Shown here: positions 12,166 to 23,129 of the stretch, in pieces | Numbering within the stretch: the stretch's first letter is position 1 | Layout of the letters: each line of letters starts with the position of its first letter | The notes under the pieces: model-generated | Databases searched by the model: none | Seen by the model: only the letters and a program-made list of their open reading frames with translations | Told to the model about the DNA's origin: nothing | Position numbers and translations under genes: made by a program | Assembly: GCA_026261815.1 (NCBI GenBank) | Contig: JAMPIT010000059.1 | Span: 23,686,001 to 23,750,000, forward strand | Direction: 5' to 3' | DNA length: 64,000 nt | Source of the DNA: Monarcha castaneiventris obscurior | Lineage: Eukaryota; Chordata; Aves; Passeriformes; Monarchidae

Positions 12166-12188
12166 TATTTCTCTTGATAAGAGAAATA
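12166..12188. repeat. Perfect 10-bp hairpin palindrome, 3-nt loop
   Basis: TATTTCTCTT at 12166-12175 and AAGAGAAATA at 12179-12188 are exact reverse complements separated by GAT. No coding context surrounds it. It could form a small hairpin or act as a dimeric binding site. Confidence 0.8.
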
Positions 12189-14096
12189 ATCTGCTATGTA
12201 TAAATATTTGTAAAGATTTTTCATTACTTCAAAAAACATTTTGGAAACCAACAAGTTATATTTAATCACTTATAGCAATTTATTTATTAACAATTAATTG
12301 ACAAGTTTTACATTTAAATTATACAACCTACAGCAAAGCAGCTGCTTTATAAACCTGAATTGACATGTGCATTAAACAAAGCATCATTGAAATCAAATTC
12401 AAAGAGAAAATATTTCTTAGAAAGTTATATCCTTCTCTTGTTCTTCATGTGATGTTACCATATACTGTTCTCCCCTACATGCTTGACATATTGAAATAAA
12501 TCTAACTGTTCTGTAAGCAAAATTACAACATAATTGTTACTTCCAGTAAGAATTGTCTTTAAGAAGAGGTCAGAAAAATTTAGGAAAAAGTAATATCTAT
12601 ATTTTTATAATTTTACTAGTGTCTATACTTTATATCAGCTTTGAAAGCACTGCAAAAAACTAAGTGCTGAATTTCTTTTGACAACACAAATATATTTTTA
12701 AAAAATGCTTGCAATATTTAAAGCTTCCCTACAAAAAATAGAATTTCTAAAATAATGTTTACCTTTATAAATATATCCTTACAGAGACTTAATCAGTCTA
12801 ATATATTTCAACAGGTAAAAATTCATAAGTTTTAAGAAAAAATAAAATCAAAAAGAAACAGTAAAATGATCATGCAGTAAATTTAAATGGAGAGAAATTG
12901 CAAGTTAAAAATCCTCACATCATTTTATTTCTGCCATTTCAGGTACATAATTTTCCATGGTGTTATTGAACCACTTCTGTGTAGTCAAATACATGGATAC
13001 AAAATTGATGGAAAAACTCATCATTCTGATGAAGTGGTATTTTTTGCTGCTGTGTTGACCAAGTTATTTTTACCTTCCTCTGTATCATAATGTGTCATCC
13101 GTTTCCCAGGCTCATCAGAGCACATTCACCTAAAAAAAGTTATCTGCTATTCTATCGACATGGGAATTGCTGATACACTTGATTGTTCCTGCCCTTCTTC
13201 TATTTTTGTGCTCTTTTACACTAAAGATCTTAATTTCTAAGGTACTGAAGTGCTTTGTGATTCAGGGTATGTCAGTATGGTCCCTTCTAGATTAGATATT
13301 TATTAAATGGATTGCTGTAATCACAGCTGGGTATATTTGATGGGTCAGGAGGTCTTCTTGAGCGCTATAGTCCTAAAACTAAATGTGATTACATAAGGTG
13401 GGAAGTAGTAAAGATATTTAATTACTAAATCACATAGGCTATTATTTGTGAAGGCAGTGATGCATCATGAATAAGGCAAATGGAGCACATTGCTTTTATC
13501 CTCTCGTTTCAGTAAGCAAGGACACCTGCATCATTCCTCTGTCGGCTGTTTATCCTGTCAGGGGGGATTGTTCTCGTGAGCATTGTGCAAATTAGATTCT
13601 TCCTTCTAAACAAGACAGGGGTCTAAAATGCATTGCCATGCTTGTTAAAACAGCTATTAGAATCCTTCTTAAGCAACTTTTCTGAAACTCATTTTGATAT
13701 TCTGTGTATTTTTATTGAAAAGATATCTTCTTCTGCTGATTATTTTTGTCATTCAGGCTATCCCCACATTTCTGGGATTGTAAGGTGATGGCAGCCTAGG
13801 TCTTGACCTACCTAGTTGAATGGGCATAGTAAACTACTGGACAAGAGAAAGTCCTGGATGTGATGAGATGGGTATATGGGAATCTAACAACAGTAAGAGA
13901 AGTGCCATGAGGGTGTGGCTGGATTTCATTGGTGGCTCAGGCATAGGTATGCAAGAAACAGACAAACTTTACAGGACGTGAGAAGGACCTTTCAGCAAGG
14001 GAATCTTGCAAGGACCAAGATACTGAGAAAATCGTATCAGCAATAGCCCATGGCTGAGAACACCTGCATAACAGTAACAGAATTATTACATTAACA

Positions 14097-14147
14097 GTAT
14101 TATTATTATTATTATAGAATTACAACTGAATTATTATTATAATAGTA
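14097..14147. repeat. (ATT)n tract, interrupted
   Basis: Two runs of TAT/ATT units separated by AGAATTACAACTGA. Simple repeat. Confidence 0.85.
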
Positions 14148-14841
14148 CCAGATTAGAGTACAGATGTACCAGAACATGGTGTGAAAAGTAATTAGGGACA
14201 TATTGTTTATTTGGTAGGGAACAGTAATAAAAAAGAAAAAACCTAAGATTAAAAAAAAGGAAAAAGAACGCATCAGGCAAGGATGGGTTGAGGCTATCTA
14301 GGTGGAGCAGTCAGTGGTCTTGGTGCTTGATTACCACCCCTGGGCAGCACAGCAAAACAGAACTGTTATTCTGACCATAAATAATGTGGTGAACCTGCTT
14401 CTACTCTTAGGCAGACTAAGGACATCCAGACACCTTAATTTGCTTATTGGACAATGTCCAGACAGTCCTCTTACTGTCACCTTTTCAGTACCCCTTCTGG
14501 GTCTCACGACACCACCACCTTCCACACAGCTACCCAGCACACTTCTAGTCTGGGTGACTAACATGCAATTAAAAGCCCAGAACAAATATATACTTGAGAC
14601 TGCTTCAAATGGATGCACTGTTGCAGGTAAAATTGGATTAACACTGCATCAGCCCCTAGAAGGCTGAGAACAGGTGAACAGGAAAATTACATAAAATTAT
14701 ACATAAAAAACAGTCTTCTAGTTATATTATGGTACTTTGCAGTCCAAGAACAATGAAAACTTTTCAGACTACACAGAGTAACGTTGAAAACCTTCAGCTA
14801 CATCACTGAATTTCAGACTGTTTGATGTACAATACACTGGA

Positions 14842-15912
14842 GAGTCACAGAGTCATAGAATAAACTGAGTTGGAAGGCACCCACCAGGATCATTGAATCC
14901 AAGTCCTGGCCCTGCATGGGACTGTCCCCAAGAATCACACCATGTGCCCAACTGCATTGTCCAAACCCTTGTCGAACTCTGTCAGGATTTGTGTTATGAC
15001 TTCTTCCCTAGGAAGCCTGTTCCAGTGCCCAACCACCCTCTGGTTGAAGAACCTTTTCCTTATAGCCAACCTAAACTTCTTGTGTCTTCCCCTGACACAA
15101 CTTCAGGCCATTCCCTTGGGTTCTGTCACTGGTCACCACAGAGAAGAGATCAGTGCCTGCCCTTCCTCTCCCCATCATGAGGAAGTTATAGACTGCAGTG
15201 AGGTCTCCCCTCAGTCTCCTCTTCCCCACGCTGAACAGAACAAGTGATCTCAGCCGCTCCTTATGCAGCTTCCCCTCAAGGCCCTTCACCATCTTTGTCA
15301 CCCTCCTCTGGATTCTAACAGCTTAATGTCTTTCTTAAATTGTGGCACCCAAAACTGTCCCCAGCACTTGAGGTGAGGCTAACCCAGTGCAGAGCAGAGC
15401 AGGACAATCCCCTCCCTTGCTCAGCTGGCGATGCTGTGCCTGATGTATCCCAGGACAGGGTTGGCCCTCCTGGCTGCCAGGTCACTGCTGACTCAGATTC
15501 ACCTTGCCACGGACAGAACCCCCAGTCAGTCTGTCCATATATCCAGTGTTGGCCTATCCCAGGTGCAGAATCCAATACTCTCCCTTGGTGAAGTTCACAT
15601 GGTTGGTGATTGTCCAGCCCTCTCACTTGCCAAGGTCTCTCTGCAGGGCCTCCCTTCCTTAGAGAGAGTCAACAGCTCCTCCCAGATTTGTATCATCTGC
15701 CAGCTTGCTTAGTATCCCTTCCAGTCCTGCATCCAAGGTGTTTATGAAGCTGTTGAAGAGCACAGAGCTGAGGATGGAGCCCTGAGGAACCCCGCTAGTG
15801 AGAGATCACCAGTCTGATGTCACCCCATTCACTGTAACCCTTTGTGCCGACCTGTGAGCCCGGTGCTCACCCATCACATGTTTATGCAGCTGTGTGCTTG
15901 ACATTTTGTTCA
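14842..15912 (-). mobile_element. CR1 LINE, 5'-truncated copy with reverse-transcriptase remnant
   Basis: Reading the minus strand from 15912 down, the copy begins inside the reverse-transcriptase domain. [10 protein letters not shown] is encoded by 15769-15802 (the SGVPQGS box is 15776-15796). [11 protein letters not shown] lies near 15680-15710, with the catalytic box as LADD instead of the usual FADD. A TAA follows soon after the ADD box, and frameshifts occur downstream, so the copy is dead. Further 3' come the connection and C-terminal segments (the antisense of GGAACAGGCTTCCTAGGGAAG near 15000). The 3' UTR then ends in CTCAGTTTATTCTATGACTC at 14842-14865, the usual CR1 tail. Length is about 1.07 kb, against roughly 4.5 kb for a full element. 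Short frames on either strand inside it are products of the element and not genes. Confidence 0.92.
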
Positions 15913-16612
15913 CCATCACTTTAAGTCTGCTCTGCTTTTATATTCTTTGCCAGGCATCCTCTAGAGCCCAAAAAAAGGCCAGTAAGTCAGGTTGCCTTTG
16001 GTGTGGTTCTGAACAGCTAGTAGTAGATGCAAAGGAAGCTCTGTCAAGACATTTGCATCGATGTTTTACTTTCAGGAAGGCTCCTTGGAAGCACTGGTCA
16101 ATTTTACAGTTGTCTACACATATCTATTGATTTGAAGAACTCTAATATTTCATATTCTATGCAGTCTCCTCCTCTTCTGCCTAATGAAGGAACTGAGAGG
16201 AAACATTATGAAGCATTTCTCCCTTGATAGTCTGCTAAGTGTTCTCCCAAAGGTCAAGCTGGTCTGCAACTAGAGAAGATGTATAATATCACAGAAAAAG
16301 GCATTTCAGACAGGAAAAATGCATTAAAATAGCTTAACCAAAAATGTGAAGATGAAGTTAAAACAAACAAGAAGTAGTCTTATGGAAGTGTGTTGAAAAA
16401 GCTTACAAATTCTAAAATATATAAAAGTTTCAGTCCTCGAAAGTACAATTTAGGCAAACACTTATAAAACAATTTTGTCTCACTTGCCCATTAATGAAAG
16501 AAAACATCAAGGTAAATTAGATTTTTGAGTGTGTTTTTCCAGCATAATGGCCAAATGCAGCTTGGCTTCTTTTAATCTGACTACTTTGAAACCACTGTAA
16601 ATAGCACAGTTA

Positions 16613-16654
16613 GACATAAGCAGGACATAAGCGGCTACTAATGTAGCCGATGTC
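16613..16654. repeat. 11-bp tandem duplication leading into a bulged hairpin
   Basis: GACATAAGCAG (16613-16623) is followed immediately by GACATAAGCGG (16624-16634). The second copy starts a foldback. GACAT (16624-16628) and CGGCTAC (16632-16638) pair with GTAGCCG (16643-16649) and ATGTC (16650-16654). This gives 12 bp of stem with an AAG bulge and a TAAT loop. The CG content of the stem stands out from the AT-rich surroundings. No small-RNA family was recognised, and the stem is too short for a microRNA precursor. Confidence 0.7.
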
Positions 16655-17224
16655 TAGCCTGAGGTCAGTGCAGCATGGCCGTCCTTCTCCAGGGCCAGAT
16701 GTCAAAACAACAAAACATTTAGTGAACAGGTGAAGGTAAAATGCAATAATCTGTTCTCAGCATTGAAACATCAGGGACAGGGACATGACATGATTTCTGA
16801 AATGAGAAATATTTTTACTTAAAAATAATACCATGGCTTTCGGTGCTGACGCTAAGTACCTTTTTCACAGAGTCCTTTATGATTGCCTGCATAGGAGATG
16901 AATACATTCAATTTTCAACAGCATCATTCAGTCTCATGGTGATCTGGATAACACACTACCAATTAATTAAGTTCAGAAATAAGGTGTAATTAATTCTCTG
17001 AGCAATTATTTAATTTGTGTCCAAGCAAGATGATTCTAGCTCAAAATGTGCATGTTTTTCTGCAGTTAGTTGTGCTTCAAAGAAAGACTATTTAAATATA
17101 AGCTGCATGTTTTTTTCTCCTATCTCCCATGTACTAAGAGTTTAAATAGAATTGGATTTATTGTCACAGAACACATCCAATAGAATGTGCACGGATAAAC
17201 AACATAAACGATGCACATAATAAT

Positions 17225-17252
17225 TTGACAATTCTGTCAAATATTGATTGAT
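17225..17252. promoter_or_regulatory. Candidate MEIS/TGIF-PBX site cluster
   Basis: TTGACA (17225-17230) and TGTCAA (17235-17240) form a perfect inverted repeat of the TGACA core used by MEIS/TGIF homeodomain proteins, spaced by ATTC. Five bases further on, TGATTGAT (17245-17252) matches the PBX/HOX half-site pair. The motif identities are established knowledge. Function at this locus is inference. Confidence 0.3.
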
Positions 17253-20170
17253 GCCTTTGCTGCATATGTTGAAGAAGGCTATGACAGAGATTCAGCTAAT
17301 GCGAGAAAACATTTATTTGCACCTATTCCTTTACATTTAGTTTTTCACCCCTACGCATTTACTTAAGATTTATCATAAGAAGCTTAGAAAATAGTTGACT
17401 TTCCTATGCATCTGGTATATTTTAACAGGGTTTCGTTGGAACAGCATCAAATAAAAAAGCAAAACTTACTGAAACCCATTATGCTACTCCTACCATATGC
17501 AAGAGCTAAAACATTTACAAATGCTTTCTAACTCCATGACCAAGAGACGTGCATATATTTTCAGTGCTGTTGCCTGAACCAGAATGCAATCATTCATAGC
17601 AGTGTTTAATCTGCTTCAACACTTCCTCATGTTTCTAGGATCTTATGGCTCTTATAATAAGAATTCTTTTTATAATGAAATAAAATGTAAATCAAATAGG
17701 AAAGTAAAATGCGAATTCTGTATCTTTGCTTTGTAAATACTTTCTTTTCTTGGAATAGAGTTGCAATATACCCACATATCAATCCTTAGAGCTAGATAAA
17801 ATCTTCAGCTGTGCTTATCATGTTTTGGTTAGTTTCATTTTACTTCTAGCAGAGAAATGGATTGCCTTTTTAATTTTTTTGCTTGGAGTTTTTTTAAGGA
17901 ACATATTTATGTCATCTTTTCAAAGGAAGAAATTATGTCAGACACTCTTCCAGGACTGATGTGCCAATTCTTCTGCTGCTGGAAAACTAAATATATATTT
18001 CTCTAAATCTGTTTTTTCAAGTATTCTTTGTCTGTCTCGATGAACAAACTGTAAAATACAGTTTTGTCTTGTTCCTCCACATCCATTTCTAAATGTTATC
18101 TATTTACCAGTCTTAAAAAAAAAAAAATACAAGGAAAAGACATTCTATTAGCAGAATTAACAAGGACTATAATAAAAACATTCTCCTGCATGGAAGTGTA
18201 TAATGTAAACTGGCACAGTATAAATTTAGAGTGTGTGTTACTTTGCCTTTCACTAAAGTGAACATAAGACAGCATTCAACTGGCATAATTTTCATTGGGG
18301 ATTGTTGCAGTAGAGGTGTAGAATTTCAGGATATTTCCTTTATTGCTAATTTCTTTTTTTTTGGTACTCTCTTACAAGTAAATAGTTCCCAGATTTTCTA
18401 GGAAAACTTTAAGAAGGGAATACTAGAAGATCTAGATGGTATTTTTTCCATATCACATGGAAGAGTCTGGAAAAAAGTTTACTTCAGGAAAAAAAGAAGA
18501 AAAATCTAGATGATTTAACTTTGTCACAAAGCATGCTGTTGCCTATTAGCATTCCCACTCTTTTCTGCTATTGTCAATAGATTTTTCAAACTTATTGTCA
18601 TTAAGTTTTCAAAAGTATTAGACAAATAGAATAGCAATTTCTCCAAAATTTTCATAATTCATCACTTCTAATCCCTTTAATTATTTTGTCATGTCTTTTC
18701 AATTCTCCATTTATTGACAGCAAGTTTTGTGATGAACTATGTCAGTCTTTTAGTTTCCACATTTTACTTTCTTTTCTTTCATAAATCACGTTAGTTCTGA
18801 GCATATATGTGTATGAAGCATAATGTTCAAACTGATGACACTAGCTAACACCTCAGAACTCCCAAGTTCTATCCTAAGAACCCTGAAACATCCTTGGTTT
18901 TCCTCAGAAATAACACTCACATGAAGCAATCATGAAAAAAAAAAGAAAGGAAAGGACAGCCAAGGAAACAATAGTTTCATTCAGAAATTAAGTGCTAAAC
19001 ACTTTTAACAAAGCCTTTCTAATTTTTCAAAGCTGAGAAAATTCAGATTTTTTACTGGTTATAGATATAACTATGTAGAAAATACAGAAAAGTTGTAAGT
19101 TTATCTTTAGTTGAATCTTTATTCACAGTTTTTCAACTTGAACATCCACAGGCATTTTGAAGAAAGTGCCAGGTGGTTTTTATAGATGTTTTTGTTTAAA
19201 GCAAATAAAAGATTCTAAAGAGTACAGCACAAGATTGGTAATAGGAAAGTCTATGAGTAAACATAGGATTTGTTGTTTATAAAAGTTCATAGATTAAGAA
19301 ATACATATAAAGAATGCATGGAGAGAGAAGAGCAAACTGTGAGGAATCTCAATTGAAACAAAAAGATGTGGAATTGTACATAAAACTACAAATGTAATTT
19401 CTTAGGCTGTATTTTGCTAAAATAAACTGTAAGTGTAGTTCTGTTTTAACTGAGTTGAAAAGGGCAACTAGGAAAAAGGCTTGCATCCTAATATTAGATA
19501 AAGACACTGTGGCTTTGACAACTTCCTCCAGTCTAAGCCACTAGCATGGAAAACTGATATGGCAAGAGCTAATGAAGATCTAATGTAAATTTTAATATTT
19601 ATATAAGCTATGTTAATATAATCACTTAACATTTGGGATGATTATTCTCAGATAGGATCCTACTGGGATCCTGTGCTCCTCTGCCTTCAAATATAGCAAT
19701 TACCCTTCTTTTTCCTTTGTAGTAATTTAACAGATGTGAAAACTGAATATTTGTTTGCATGTTATTAGCTGTGGATCGTAGAACAGAAGTCCAATTTCAA
19801 GGAGGTAGATGTCAGGTAGCATTATCATTTAGAAGCCAAAGGATGAAGCAGTGTAAAAAATGAGGATATTTATCAATGAGATGAAGAGTTTTTGAGGCTG
19901 GATGTTGCTTAACTTCATATATCAGATCTAAGCTACTTTAGAGAGAAATGAATCATTCTTTGAAAGGTCCTGTCTCTTCCCATGAGAGGTAAAGGTAGTC
20001 TAAAGCACCACGAATACTTTTTGCTGAAGTAAAGGTCAGCAAGATGTATCCAATTCTAAATTAGTGAATGTAAGCCACTGATTCTGTGCTCTTTACTTGG
20101 CTTCATCTCATTTTAAGTTTCCAAAACGAACAGTGTTTGTATACCGCATTACAATGTTCTGATCATTATG

Positions 20171-20184
20171 GTTGCCATGGAAAC
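20171..20184. promoter_or_regulatory. RFX-type X-box motif
   Basis: GTTGCCATGGAAAC is a near-perfect match to the palindromic X-box bound by RFX winged-helix factors (consensus GTTNCC, 0-3 bp spacer, RGNAAC). It sits in unique AT-rich sequence with no recognised promoter beside it. A 14-bp match of this quality is unlikely to be frequent by chance in 64 kb, but occupancy is unknown. Confidence 0.4.
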
Positions 20185-20510
20185 TTAGCTCAAGTTTTAT
20201 CAATATAAACTCAAATAATTGAATTGTGATTAAGCACAGTAGGAGAAAGAAGAGCTCACACCACATCCTTGTACTTCAAAGCAAATTACAAGGTCATGAG
20301 TCCAGGCATGCAGGAGCAAGATCTTCAGGGTAATTCCACCGCTCCCATCAAGGTGCATCTTAACAGGAGTAAAGGCTACAGAGACAAGAGCTGTGACTCT
20401 CAGCTGGTACATGCTGTGAGTAAAGTACTGGGATAACTTCTTCTGCCTACCATGCCTCATTGCAGGGTAGAAACTAAACTTCTGGAGCCTTGCAATGGCA
20501 CTGAAAGCAA

Positions 20511-21650
20511 AAAACAAAGCCAAGCGCAAGGTACTACACCTGGGTCATGGCAATCCCAGGCACACCAACAGGTTGGAAGGAGAAATGATTGAGAGCAGTC
20601 CTGTGGAAAAGGCCTTAGGGATGATGGTTGATGAAAAACTCAACCTGAGCTGGCAGCATGTACTCACAGCCCAGAAAACCAATGGAATCCTGGGCTGCAT
20701 CCAGAGGAGCTTGGCCAGCAGGTCACAGGAAGTGCTTCTGCCCCTCTACTCCACTCTTGTGAGACCCCACATGTGGTACTGCATCCAGTTCTGTAGCAAT
20801 TGAGGCACGGACCCAGGCCGGCAGGGAATCTGAATCATTTATTCAAAGAAATGAGCTGTTTTTATACACTTTTCCAAGGCACAGTATTTCCTTACGTGGC
20901 AATTCTCGCTACGTGATCTATCCCGTGTTGCCAGGTCAGCAACACACTTTCTAAATGTCCTTCTGTGAGGATCTTCACCCATCTGTCAGCTTCCAGCAGG
21001 CTTCTCTCCGTAGGGGTCTGCTGTGTGACACCTCCTCCTGCCAGGGTCTGGTGGAGACAAGCCTCTCTGTGCCTCCATGTGCTCCTTTGTGCTGCCATGT
21101 GCCTCTGCAGGCACGTCCCACAGCCTGAAACCCAATTCTGTCTTATCTCTGTCCACACAGTTCTGGTGTCCTCAACACAAGAAGGACATGGAACTGTTGG
21201 AGCATGTCGGGAGCAGGGCCGTGAAGTTGATAAGTGGATTAGACCACCTTCCCTAGGGAGACAGGTTGAAAAAATTGTGGCTGTTCAGCCTGGTGAAGAG
21301 GAGATTGTGTGGGCATCTCGTAGCAACCTTCCTGCATCTGAAGGAAGCCTCCAGAGAAGCTGGAGAGGGACACTTCATCAGGAACTGTAGTGACAGGACA
21401 AGGGAAAATGGGTACAAACTGAAAGGGGAAATTTGGGTTAGGTATTAGGAAGAAATCCTATATTGTGATGATGGTGAGACACTGGAACCAGTTGCCCAGG
21501 AAGGCTGTGGATGCCCCAACCATGGCAGTGTTCAAAGCCAGGCTGGATAAGGCCTTGAACAACCTGGTCAACTGGGAGGTCTCCCTTCCCATGGCAGGGG
21601 GGTTGGGAGTAGATGATCTTTAAGGTCCATTCCAACCCATTAACATTGAA
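20511..21650 (+). mobile_element. CR1 LINE copy interrupted by a solo LTR
   Basis: The 5' part (20511-20791) reads as the CR1 segment after the reverse-transcriptase core. It runs from AAAGCCAAGCGCAAGGTACT (the 'NKAKCKVLHLG' codons), through GGGCTGCATCCAGAGGAGC and CTCTTGTGAGACCCCACATG, to CATCCAGTTC. The text resumes at 21158 with CAGTTCTGGTGTCCTCAACA and continues through TGTTCAGCCTGGTGAAGAGG, GACACTGGAACCAGTTGCCC and GTTCAAAGCCAGGCTGGATAA. It ends with GATGATCTTTAAGGTCCATT CCAACCC near 21640. Removing the inserted LTR and one copy of the 6-bp duplication restores a collinear CR1 of about 770 bp. Frames are broken. The start is approximate because the upstream boundary fades gradually. Confidence 0.88.
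20792..21157 (-). mobile_element. Solo LTR (ERVK-like) nested in CR1, with 6-bp target duplication
   Basis: The 366-bp insert starts TGTAGCAATTG and ends GTCCACA on the + strand, giving canonical TG...CA ends. It is flanked by CAGTTC at both sides (20786-20791 and 21158-21163), a perfect 6-bp target duplication. Read on the minus strand it carries a TATA box (TATAAAAA at 20859-20866) and, downstream, AATAAA (20838-20843). It ends CAATTGCTACA, so it is oriented minus. A 6-bp duplication is typical of alpha/beta-retroviral (ERVK-group) integrases, and this is the basis for the class. No internal retroviral sequence remains. Intact ends, TATA box, polyadenylation signal and an exact duplication suggest it is one of the younger insertions in the window. 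A minus-strand frame inside it is not a recognised protein. Confidence 0.88.
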
Positions 21651-23027
21651 CACCTAGATACAGCTGCAGAGTAATCCATTGTTTCAGCTCACAGCTATCA
21701 GCCTTGCTCTTAAATGTAATGTTGATTTAATGTCACTGTCTGATAACTAATTTATATAATTAGCACTAATTATCAAATAACTATGTGCACAAATTCCAGT
21801 GTGGATAAAAAAGAAAAGAAATGTTAAACATTTCTTAGCACCTTCTGTCTGTGGAAAGGCACAAATTTTCAAGCCAGCACTAGAAGAACTCTGTGCAGTA
21901 ATTAATGATTTAGAACAGAGTATAATCAGAAAAAAAAAGTAAATTCCCACATGATTAAAAAGGGTTTGGGTCTGCAGCAGCAGAACACATTATAAAAGTT
22001 TTTAGGGCAGCTATGTAAAGACAAGATATTATGCAGTATTGTCCATGGGAAAATAGAATTAGCAAGCACAAAGCAATGCAAGGGTTAAAATGAACTGCTC
22101 GTGAACACTGTGGGGAACATACAATTGCTCAGGCACAGCTGTTCAGGGAAAGGATCTAGGTACCAGTTACACAGCTCAGCTGCAGTACCATGTTCGGTTT
22201 TGGTCATATTAATTAGAAAGGGAAACAGCACATAAGGAACAGGCTTAGTAAGAGTCAATGTGAGTCAGCAGAAGCCGTGAAAAAGCAAAAAAGAAGTTTT
22301 TCTGAAAGACGTTAGTTTATCTTAGAAAAGAATAAAAATGCCTTTTAGTACAAAAAAACCCAATGAATTCCAGAGAGAAAAAATGGCAGAAAACAGTAAA
22401 TCCCTTTGCCATTTCTTTTAGGAGACAAAAAAGGGCAGCTAATGTGGTACTCCTGTGTGTCATTCACTGAAAGACCCCATTGCCACAAAATATCACCAGG
22501 AGAAAGTCTGAAGTTGAAAGGGGAAGGGAATTTGATGTTTCCTTTCTTGGTGAATACTTCAGTAGTTAAATTCTAGGCAGAACTTTAAAGCAGCAAAGTT
22601 TGTAAACTGACACTTCAGAACAAATGGTCAAAGGTCCTTGTATCATGCCAGTTTTGCTAGATCCTTCCTTCTGGATTATTTCACACTGCCAAATATCAAA
22701 CACAGAATTACCAGACTATTGTTAGCATTATAACTCATTAATAATGGTCTCCCAACCATTTCTCTGATTTCCAAACTCTTCTATTTCTATGATGAACTCA
22801 GATCACTGCAGCCCCTGTTGTACTGTAATTACATTGAAATTAATCTGCAGTAAATGAAAAGAGAATTCCATGAGTTATAGCTGTTGATCAGGTTTCAGCA
22901 TGGGAAAAAAAAAAGCTAATTTATTTCAAAATAGGGAAAATGCTGATAGAAATGACATGCTAGAACCCTTGACCAACAGAAATTCTTTGTTAGAATCAAG
23001 AAGAACAAAAGGGAAGCAGATTATTTC
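21651..23027. other. Unique non-coding sequence
   Basis: No gene seen. A weak old CR1-like trace lies at about 22050-22240, and the left shoulder of the (TTTTC)n array begins at the right edge. Confidence 0.55.
22050..22240 (+). mobile_element. Possible ancient CR1-like trace
   Basis: AGCACAAAGCAATGCAAG and, about 100 bases later, GCTGCAGTACCATGTTCGGT followed by TTTGGTC resemble the CR1 codons around 'KCKVMH' and 'LQYCVQFW'. The intervening sequence is diverged, so this is a tentative call. Confidence 0.3.
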
Positions 23028-23032
23028 CTTTC

Positions 23033-23063
<31 letters not shown>

Positions 23064-23129
23064 CTTTTCTTTTCTTTTCTTTTCTTTTCTTTTCTTTTCT
23101 TTTCTTTTCTTTTCTTTTCTTTTCTTTTC

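Larger units (their letters stand above)
9276..14841. other. Unique AT-rich non-coding sequence
   Basis: No recognised transposon body in about 5.6 kb. It contains a (TA)n run, an ATT-rich tract, a 23-bp hairpin at 12166-12188 and a splice-flanked 86-codon open frame at 10210-10468. Between 14302 and 14667 a + strand ATG frame of 121 codons is open, but the protein was not recognised and no splice or promoter context supports it. Confidence 0.55.
15913..20510. other. Unique non-coding sequence with regulatory-looking motifs
   Basis: About 4.6 kb without a recognised repeat body and with no supportable exon. Between about 16.6 and 17.5 kb the text is rich in homeodomain-type sites (AATTAATTAAG, GTAATTAATTC) and contains the hairpin at 16613-16654 and the MEIS/PBX-like cluster at 17225-17252. 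An RFX-type X-box is at 20171-20184. An A13 run lies at 18115-18127. Together this is the part of the window that most resembles conserved non-coding enhancer DNA, but conservation cannot be tested here. Confidence 0.45.

Noticed and set aside
14302..14667. 121-codon + strand ATG frame
   Set aside because: The protein was not recognised and there is no promoter, splice or codon-bias support. Frames of this length are expected by chance in 64 kb.
14893..15712. Several 75-103 codon frames on both strands
   Set aside because: All lie inside the minus-strand CR1 copy and are by-products of its decayed sequence.
20965..21390. 141-codon + strand frame
   Set aside because: It starts inside the solo LTR and runs on into CR1, so it is an accidental fusion of two mobile elements.
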